A stretch of 29,536 nucleotides of DNA from an uncultured bacterium (GTDB lineage Bacteria > Actinomycetota > Coriobacteriia > Coriobacteriales > Coriobacteriaceae). The translations under genes were made by a program, and so were the position numbers. The notes beneath the pieces are model-generated. The model was not told the origin of the DNA, searched no databases, and was given only the letters and a program-made list of their open reading frames with translations. The stretch covers positions 1 through 29,536 of the forward strand of contig CAJMRD010000014.1 in assembly GCA_905215725.1 (NCBI GenBank), given 5' to 3'. How positions within the stretch are numbered: the first letter of the stretch is position 1; every line of letters begins with the position of its first letter. Shown piece after piece: positions 17,265-24,100 of the stretch.

Positions 17265-18404
17265 ATGGAACTCGATAGACAACAGCTCAAGCGACTGCGT
17301 GAACGCCATCACCGGCGCCATGGCATCCGCCCTGCCCATAGTGAGGCTGCCGAACAGGCTGGTCGCTTTTTAAAGCGCGCGTTCAACATTCGCGAGGGAC
17401 GCGCGCCCTATCACGTGATCCGCAAGCGTTTTGTAAACGGGGCACGCCTGACCGGCTCTCACCTGTGCATCCTCATCATCGCCATGCTCATCGCAAGCAT
17501 CGGCCTCGATATCGACTCGGACATCGCCATCGTGGGCGCCATGCTCATCTGCCCGCTCATGGGCTCGGTTCTTGCCATGGCATACGGCATTGCCACGCTC
17601 GACCGCGAGATCACCGTCGAGGCCATTGCCAGCCTGGCTCTACAGATGGCCTTTTGCCTGGTCACGTCCACGCTGTATTTTAAGCTCTCGCCCCTTGGCA
17701 CCACCACGGCCGCCATCATCGACAATTCGACACCGACTGTGTGGGACCTTGCCGTCGCGCTCGCGGGCGGCTTTGCGGGCGGCCTAGGCAACTCGCGCGA
17801 TCAGGAGCCTTCGACGCTCATTGCCGGCGTAGCGGTGGCGACCGCGCTCATGCCGCCACTGTGCGCGGCGGGCTACGGCATCGCCATCGCAAGCGGGTCA
17901 CTGTTTCTCTCGGCGCTTTACGAGTTTGGCATCAGCGTGGTCTTTATCGCGCTGGCGGCCGAAGCCGTATTGCTTCTTTTACGTGTGCCGCTCAAGCGCG
18001 ACCTCAACGGCGACGGCATTGTGACCGCCGAGGAAAATGCCGAGGTCGACGAGCTGTCACGCAAGGTGCGCCGCCGCATTATTGTGGGCACGGTGATCTT
18101 TGCCATCCCCTGCATCGTTATGACCGCGGGGTCTATTGGCTCGGCGCAGGCCGGCGTGCAGGACGGCTACGGCGTCACCGAGACCACGCGCGAGCTTGCC
18201 GCGGTGCTGCCAGGCTTTAAGGATTACACCGTCGCCGTCGAGACCTCGGCTGCCGAGGGCGAGGAAGAGGGCATCGTCGAGCGCGAGGTTGTCGCCCATG
18301 TGACGACAGGCGAGGCGCTTGGGGCGCACGACCGCCGTGTCGCCCGCAAACTCATCGACCTCAATGTGCCCGAGCTCGATCGCGTGGAATTTGACGTGAA
18401 GTGA
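17265..18404 (+). CDS. DUF389 (TIGR00341-type) membrane protein
   Basis: The 379-residue protein has a basic N-terminal 60 residues, then a membrane domain with the DUF389 signatures IVGAMLICPLMGSVLAMAYGIAT (residues 89-111) and LAGGFAGGLGNSRDQEPSTLIAGVAVATALMPPLCAAGYGIAI. About six helices lie between residues 65 and 300. The C-terminal third (after SAQAGVQDGYGV) is a soluble domain that includes an acidic TSAAEGEEEGIVEREVVAHV stretch. The family is conserved in bacteria and archaea without an agreed function. The start at 17265 has GAGGT 4 bases upstream; the frame extends to 17139 but without a ribosome site. It is followed by a hairpin terminator near 18480. Confidence 0.85.
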   Translation: MELDRQQLKRLRERHHRRHGIRPAHSEAAEQAGRFLKRAFNIREGRAPYHVIRKRFVNGARLTGSHLCILIIAMLIASIGLDIDSDIAIVGAMLICPLMGSVLAMAYGIATLDREITVEAIASLALQMAFCLVTSTLYFKLSPLGTTTAAIIDNSTPTVWDLAVALAGGFAGGLGNSRDQEPSTLIAGVAVATALMPPLCAAGYGIAIASGSLFLSALYEFGISVVFIALAAEAVLLLLRVPLKRDLNGDGIVTAEENAEVDELSRKVRRRIIVGTVIFAIPCIVMTAGSIGSAQAGVQDGYGVTETTRELAAVLPGFKDYTVAVETSAAEGEEEGIVEREVVAHVTTGEALGAHDRRVARKLIDLNVPELDRVEFDVK

Positions 18405-18479
18405 TGCAGAGCGCGGGATGAATGCTCGCATGGACGCAAGTTACGACGAGGCGCAGACGCGATACGGACACGAGCAAAT

Positions 18480-18517
18480 AGCGGGGTGCAGTTCACACCC
18501 GCGCCCCGCTCGCTTTT
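18480..18517 (+). terminator. Terminator of the DUF389 gene
   Basis: AGCGGGG (18480-18486) pairs with CCCCGCT (18504-18510), with an alternative inner GGGTG/CACCC pairing, followed by CGCTTTTTTA. It stands between convergent genes and may also work for the gene at 18531. Confidence 0.65.
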
Positions 18518-18530
18518 TTATTGCCGTGAA

Positions 18531-18980
18531 TCAACTGTCCGAATCGACCTCGCCAGACTCCACCGTAAACGCCGGATCGGTGCTCACAAGATAAAATCGG
18601 GTCACTTTGCTATCTCTAAATAGATAGAGCTGGCCCTGCTCGCGTCGGCGCGATATATACGCAACGTGAACCGTGCCGAGTTCTTCGCCGTTTTCCTTCT
18701 TTAATATCAGGATGTTGGGGTCATCCGTACGCTTAAACTGCCCGTCAACGCAGCTGCCGTCTTTGTCGACCAGTTGCCACCGATGGTTATCCTCTTCAAG
18801 AAAGGCCAGGGTTTCCAGACTCGTCTTGTCATCCCGATAGTAACCGTCAATGGCAAACCCTTCGGAAGCGCATTCCTGCATATAGGACGTTTCTCGACTT
18901 ATAGCAAACAGCCCTGTAGCGCCCAGGAGCACAGCCAGGCAGACCACTGCAAGGGTTATCGAAATAGTACGGCGACCCAT
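18531..18980 (-). CDS. Small membrane-anchored hypothetical protein
   Basis: A 149-residue protein with one N-terminal membrane helix or uncleaved signal (about residues 6-27: ISITLAVVCLAVLLGATGLFAI) and an extracytoplasmic domain of about 120 residues, rich in charged and aromatic residues (EGFAIDGYYRDDKTSLETLAFLEEDNHRWQLVDKDGSCVDGQFKRTDDPNILILKK). No lipobox is visible: the Cys at about 14 is inside the helix and lacks the usual context. The pattern of short beta-like stretches suggests a small beta-barrel or lipocalin-like fold, but I do not recognise a family. The ribosome site is weak (GGTTGGG), so the exact start is uncertain. It seems to be transcribed alone. Confidence 0.6.
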   Translation of the reverse strand: MGRRTISITLAVVCLAVLLGATGLFAISRETSYMQECASEGFAIDGYYRDDKTSLETLAFLEEDNHRWQLVDKDGSCVDGQFKRTDDPNILILKKENGEELGTVHVAYISRRREQGQLYLFRDSKVTRFYLVSTDPAFTVESGEVDSDS

Positions 18981-18993
18981 GTTAGCCCAACCG

Positions 18994-19088
18994 ATAGTTG
19001 TTTAACGGAGCGCGAAACATACCTGAAACCTCCGATGTCAGGGGGAACGTCGCCAGCAGGCTGGCGACAACTATATGTTTCTGACATC
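18994..19088. repeat. Nested inverted repeats upstream of the small hypothetical gene
   Basis: Four pairs crowd into 95 bp: ATAGTTGT (18994-19001)/ACAACTAT (19067-19074), AAACATA (19015-19021)/TATGTTT (19074-19080), GATGTCAG (19034-19041)/CTGACATC (19081-19088), and an inner hairpin GTCGCCAG/CTGGCGAC (19049-19056/19061-19068, loop CAGG). It lies between the 5' end of the hypothetical gene and the sulfotransferase remnant. The origin is unknown; it could be the scar of a mobile element. Confidence 0.5.
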
Positions 19089-19170
19089 AAACCATATGGC
19101 TGCTACTCGCGGAGGGGGCATCGGCGAACGGCGTGTTTTCATACTCCATTGGTCAAACCTAAGCGCAGCG

Positions 19171-19640
19171 CTACAGCTCGTACTTGTACACGCGGTAGAT
19201 GTACTTCTCGGCTTCCATTTCGTAGGCGGCGATGGGCAGTCCATAGCGATCGTACTCGGCAAAGGTCTTGGCCATGCCCGATGCCACGAGCATGCTATTC
19301 GAATCGCCGACGCGCTGCGCACTGCTGACGTAGCCCGAGAACGGCACCGCGATCTGGTCCACAAGCTCGTAGGTGCGTGCGGTCTCGTCTACCGTAAAGA
19401 TGCGCCCAAACGAATGCGAGCCGCGGCTGTAGTCGGACCACCGCGGCGCCCAGCTGGCCCCAGTCGAACTTGGGGTAGCTCTCGGCCGCACCAAAGTTGT
19501 TGTCGTATAGCAGCACCTGGTAGCGACCAGTCGCTGCCGTGTCAGAACTCGGCAGATACGTCACGCTGTGCTGGCCTGCATTGAGCGAGAAATCGCCCTG
19601 GGCCTGCAATAACTTGTCTTCAAAGCCCGAGCCAGCCCAT
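19171..19640 (-). pseudogene. Remnant of an arylsulfotransferase (ASST) gene
   Basis: Two overlapping minus-strand frames together give the C-terminal part of an arylsulfotransferase-type protein. The upstream frame reads EWQWAGSGFEDKLLQAQGDFSLNAGQHSVTYLP...YQVLLYDNNFGAAESYPKFDWGQLG. After a shift at roughly 19440-19460 the downstream frame continues WSDYSRGSHSFGRIFTVDETARTYELVDQIAVPFSGYVSSAQRVGDSNSMLVASGMAKTFAEYDRYGLPIAAYEMEAEKYIYRVYKYEL and stops. The QH and YDN segments and the SR-S-FGR stretch match the late beta-propeller blades of ASST enzymes, which move sulfate between phenolic compounds. A TGA lies a few codons before the first recognisable residues, and the N-terminal two thirds (with the catalytic His) are absent. 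It is therefore truncated and frameshifted. Confidence 0.7.
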
Positions 19641-19726
19641 TGCCACTCCTTTCTATTTCTGGGTCCATCTTCTCACTGCTGGCGGCCGAAAATGATCCGT
19701 TTTCCTCCGACCCCGAGGGATCGTTC

Positions 19727-20686
19727 TTAGTACTTGAAGAAGCCCTCGCCCGAGCTTTCGCCCAGCTTGCCTTCGTCGAGCATTTTCTTGAGGACGGAGG
19801 CCATGGCCTTAAAGTTGTAGGGCATCATCATCTTCTTGAGCAGCGGGCTCACCAGGCCCGGCACCTTCTGATACTGCATGACGATGTTGTAGGCCGTCTG
19901 GATACCCACCGTGTCGAATACGCGGAACGGGCCCTTGGGAGCGCCGGTGCCACGCGTCCACGCGAGGTCGATGCTCTTGGGATCGCTCACGCCCGAGACG
20001 TACAGATCAAGGCCCGAAAGCAGCCACGGTACCAACATGGAGTTGAGCAGATAACCGTTCTTTTCCTTGTTGACGGGCAACGCCAGCATACGGATGTCGT
20101 TGGCAAAGTCGACGAGTTCATCGAAGTAGCGCTTGTCGGTCTGGTCCTGTGCCATGACCTCGGTCATGTTGTTCTTCCAGATAGAGTTGGCAAAGTGCAG
20201 CGACAGGTACTTCTCGGGGCGGCCAGTGTACTTGGCAAAGGTACTCGGCAGTAACGTGGAGGAGTTGGTCACGACGACGGTCTTTTGCGGAAGGACCGGG
20301 GCGAGCTTCTTGTAGAAGTCAATCTTTGCCTGGGTATCCTCAGCCATAGACTCGATGACCAAATCGGCGTCGGCCACTGCCTTGGCAAGATTGAGCTCCA
20401 GCTTGAGTGTGGAGTAGGCGCGCTCAACGGCGGCGAGTGCCGCCTCTTTGTCGAAGGGCTTGCCGCTATCGGCGATACCGGAGCACCACTCGCCCGTGCC
20501 GTCCGCCATACCCTCGATTGCCGCGATGTACTCCTCGCGCACATGATCGATCTTGGGCTGGGTGCGGCCGATGCCGCCCTCGCTGCGCAGCCAAATCGTT
20601 ACATCAAAGCCGCAGTAGGCAGCCTGAAAGGCAATCTGGCTTCCCAGCACGCCGCCGCCGGCAACGCAAACGGTCTTGTAGCTCAT
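19727..20686 (-). CDS. 3-hydroxyacyl-CoA dehydrogenase
   Basis: A 319-residue cytoplasmic NAD-dependent enzyme that would oxidise 3-hydroxyacyl-CoA to 3-oxoacyl-CoA or run in reverse. The Rossmann motif is VCVAGGGVLGSQIAFQAAYCGFDV (residues 6-29); VIESMAEDTQAKIDFYKKL and TNSSTLLPSTFA follow as usual. The catalytic His lies in LSLHFANSIWKNNMTEVM, where most homologues read HFFNP, and the Asn in NGYLLNSMLVPW. The C-terminal domain (GTGAPKGPFRVFDTVGIQTAYNI...SGEGFFKY) matches the family and its length. AGAGGA lies 8 bases before the ATG. No thiolase or enoyl-CoA hydratase gene is adjacent, so the pathway is unclear. The altered HFAN motif hints at a divergent subfamily. Confidence 0.88.
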   Translation of the reverse strand: MSYKTVCVAGGGVLGSQIAFQAAYCGFDVTIWLRSEGGIGRTQPKIDHVREEYIAAIEGMADGTGEWCSGIADSGKPFDKEAALAAVERAYSTLKLELNLAKAVADADLVIESMAEDTQAKIDFYKKLAPVLPQKTVVVTNSSTLLPSTFAKYTGRPEKYLSLHFANSIWKNNMTEVMAQDQTDKRYFDELVDFANDIRMLALPVNKEKNGYLLNSMLVPWLLSGLDLYVSGVSDPKSIDLAWTRGTGAPKGPFRVFDTVGIQTAYNIVMQYQKVPGLVSPLLKKMMMPYNFKAMASVLKKMLDEGKLGESSGEGFFKY

Positions 20687-20698
20687 AGGAACAGTCCT

Positions 20699-20742
20699 CT
20701 CTTACGTAATTCCATAGATGTGTATTTATTCAACCGTAAGAG
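20699..20742 (-). promoter_or_regulatory. Leader inverted repeat before the hydroxyacyl-CoA dehydrogenase gene
   Basis: CTCTTACG (20699-20706) and CGTAAGAG (20735-20742) form an 8-bp inverted repeat in the 5' leader; the arm nearer the gene abuts the ribosome site (AGAGGA). It could be an operator or a hairpin that limits translation. Confidence 0.4.
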
Positions 20743-20815
20743 GGCTGCACACTGGGGGTGGGTTCTATAAACGGACGGTAATTTGCGGCGAACGGCTACA
20801 TCTGTTCATTATCTC

Positions 20816-21039
20816 AGGGTTCCGAGGGCGATTTTTTGTGCCACCGAGACGTCATTTGCGGAAGTATGCGGCAAATTCCGGAACCCTTGAGCACCCCCCG
20901 ATTTTCCGCCAATAAAACCGCAGGTACAGGGCTTGGACATATTCGGTGTGCTCGGTCTATTCAGATTTTGCCGCATACTTCCGAAATCTGAGTTCGCAAA
21001 GGGTGATAGTCGGGGCGTTTACGCAACATATGTCCAAGC
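20816..21039. repeat. Cluster of inverted repeats with a conserved loop sequence
   Basis: The 418-bp gap before the activase gene contains interlaced pairs: AGGGTTCCG (20816-20824)/CGGAACCCT (20879-20887); a 17-bp pair CGGAAGTATGCGGCAAA (20859-20875) with its reverse complement (20967-20983); and GCTTGGACATAT (20931-20942)/ATATGTCCAAGC (21028-21039). The two 17-bp copies also each sit in a local hairpin with a different stem (ATTTGC/GCAAAT at 20854-20859/20871-20876; TCAGATTT/AAATCTGA at 20961-20968/20984-20991). No credible gene is present in the gap. Confidence 0.75.
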
Positions 21040-21041
21040 AA

Positions 21042-21076
21042 AAACGGGTGGTAGCCGATATGTCTACCACCCGTTT
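21042..21076 (-). terminator. Terminator of the activase gene
   Basis: A perfect 13-bp stem (21042-21054 with 21064-21076), 9-base loop, followed on the minus strand by TTTTTGC if the last stem bases are counted. It lies 28 bases after the activase stop. Confidence 0.85.
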
Positions 21077-21104
21077 GCCTCATATCTAGCCCAAAGCAGG
21101 CCAG

Positions 21105-24100
21105 CTACTTCTTAATGCCGCGTCCCAGGCGCTCAGCGACCGACGCCACGGCGCTCTCATCGACCGAGCCGCAGCTCACGCAGCCATCGTGGGCACGCAT
21201 CTGGCCGGTGACCTCGTCCATCGCGAGCGGCGCCACCTTCTCGAGCTTAAAGCCTTTACCGGCGCGCATGTTTTCCTTGGCCACGCTGATCATGAGCTTA
21301 ATGCGGTTGAGCTGATTGACCTCGGACGCGCCGGGGTCGTAGTCCACCGCGACGATGTTGCTCTCGGGATGCTGGCGGCGCAGCTCCTTGATCACGGCCT
21401 TACCCACTACGTGGTTGGGCAGGCACGCGAAGGGCTGCGTGCAGATGATGTTGGGCGCACCGTGATCGATCAGGTCGAGCATCTCGGCCGTGAGCAACCA
21501 GCCCTCGCCCATGTTGTTGCACACCGAAAGCACCGTGCGGGCCTTGTCAGCCATGGTGCCGATGCGCTCGGGCGCCTCAAAGCGGCGGGACTTTTCGAGC
21601 ATCTCCTCCACCGGCGTACGCATCCAGTCCACGAGCTTGATGAGCGCCTGCATACCAGCGCGCGTGGTAGCAGAGCTACCCAGCTCATCCTTCTGCAGCT
21701 CGGCGTTGCTCATGGAGTACAGGAAGAAGTCGAGCAGGCCCGGCACCACGGCCTCGCAGCCCTCGCGCTCGATCACATCGACCACGTGGTTGTTGGCTGT
21801 GGGGTGGAACTTGACCAAGATCTCACCGACCACGCCCACGCGCGGCTTGGTGCCCTCGCCCACGAGCGGCATGGTGTCGAACGCGCGGATGGCCTCACGC
21901 GCAAGCTTGGTGTAGTTGTGCCTGTTGAACTTGGGCGCCAGCTTGCGGGCGCGCGCCATGTACTCCTCGTAGAGCGCGTTGGCGGCGCCGGGCGTGGCCT
22001 CGTACGGGCGGCAACGATAGAGCATCTGCATCATCACGTCGCCAAAGAGCACCGCGTAGACCGCCTGCTTGAGCAGCGCCGGCGTAATCTTAAAGCCAGG
22101 GTTGTCCTCGCCGAGCGCCACGGCCGAAAGCGAGATCACCGGAATCTCGGGGTGGCCGCTCTCGCGCAGGGCCTTGCGGATGAGTGCGATGTAGTTGGTG
22201 GCACGGCAGCCGCCGCCGGTCTGGCTGATAACCACGGCCGTCTTGGACAGGTCGTATCGACCGCTCTCGATGGCCTCCATGATCTGGCCCGTCACCAGGA
22301 TCGACGGATAGCAGATGTCGTTGTTCACGTAGCGCAGGCCGGCCTCGACGGCATCGTGGTCAGTCGAGGGCAGCAGCTCCAAGTTGTAGCCAGCACCGCG
22401 GAATACCTCTTTGACCAGGTCAAAGTGGATCGGCGCCATCTGCGGGCACAGGATGGTATAGCCCTCCTCGCGCATCTGCTCGGTAAAGGGAACCTTGGGC
22501 CACGCGGTCGATGCGCTCTCACGCTGCGCCTCAAACGTGTACTTGCGACTCGCGAACGCGGGGGCATCCGTGGAAGGCGCCACCGGCGCGGCGTCGCCCT
22601 GCTCGTAGGTCTCGCCCGCGGCCGTGGCCTCTGCCAGGCGCTCGGCCTCCTGGTCCTTAAGCGCGGCCATGAGCGAGCGGATGCGAATGCGCGCGGCGCC
22701 CAGGTTGGATACCTCGTCGATCTTGAGCACGGTGTAGATCTTGCCGCTGGCTTCCAGAATCTCCTGCACCTGGTCGGTGGTCAGAGCGTCCAGACCGCAG
22801 CCGAAAGAGTTGAGCTGGATCAGGTCCAGGTCGTTGCGCATCGTCACAAAACGGGCGACGGCGTACAGGCGGCTGTGGTACATCCACTGGTCGACGACGC
22901 GAATCGGACGCTCGGGCTTCACCAGGTGCGCAAGCGAATCCTCGGTAAAGACCGCAAAGCCAAAGCTCGAGATAAGCTCGGGCAGGGCGTGGTTGATCTC
23001 GGGGTCGTTGTGGTAAGGACGGCCGGCGAGTACGATGCCGTGGCCGCCGTGGTCCTCGACCCACTTAAGAGCCTCCTCGCCCATGGTCTGGATATCCTCG
23101 TGGAAGCGCGCATCGGCCTCGAAGGCGGCGTTGACGGCAGCATCGACCTCGGAGCGCGTGATCTTGGGACCGCGCACGCGGCCGCGACCGGCTTGCGCAT
23201 CGGCCACACGGTCGACGGCGAGCACCTGATACAGGCGGCGCTTGAGCTCGGTCTTGTCGTGATAGGGCACAAACGGGTACAGGAACTCGATGTTCTGCTC
23301 ACGGATCTCGTCGATGTTGAGTGCCAACGCCGTGGGGTAGCTCATGACGATGGGGCAGTTATAGCAGTTGCCGGCGGTCGGATCCTCCTTGCGCTCCCAG
23401 CGCACGCACGGCATCCAGATGAAGTCGACGTCACGGTCGATAAGGTTCATCACGTGGCCGTGGCTCATCTTGGCCGGATAGCACACGCTCTCGGACGGCA
23501 TGGACTCGATGCCCGCCTGATAGGTCTTCTTGCTCGACTGGTCGGACAGCTGCACGCTAAAGCCCAGGCGCGTAAAGAACGCATGCCAGAAGGGGTAGTT
23601 CTCGTACATGTTGAGCGCGCGCGGGATGCCGACGGTGCCGCGCGGGGCCTCGTCGGGGCTCAGCACCTCGCGGTTAAAGAGCAGATCGTTTTTCTTTTTG
23701 AAGAGGTTGGGGGCCTCGGTCTTCTGCTTTTTGTGGCCGGCGCCCTTCTCGCAGCGGTTGCCGGTAATGAAGCGCCTGCCGCCGCCAAAGTCGTTGACGG
23801 TGAGCTGGCAGTTGTTGGAGCAACGACCGCAGCGGACATGCTTTTGCGTCACGGTAAGGTGCGCGATGTCCTCGGCCGAAAGGATGGTCGAGGTGCCGTC
23901 GGCGCCGGCGCGATCGCGGGCGAGCAGGGCCGCACCGTAGGCGCCCATGCAGCCGGCGATGTCGGGACGCACGGCATGAACGCCGGTGAGCTGCTCAAAC
24001 GCACGCAGCGTGGCATCGGACATAAAGGTGCCGCCTTGGACGATCACCTGGCTGCCGATCTCCTTGGGGTCGCGCAGCTTAATAACCTTGAACAGGGCAT

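Noticed and set aside
19665..19725. Terminator after the hydroxyacyl-CoA dehydrogenase gene
   Set aside because: Only a GATCC/GGATC pairing with a broken inner stem is visible, too weak to call.
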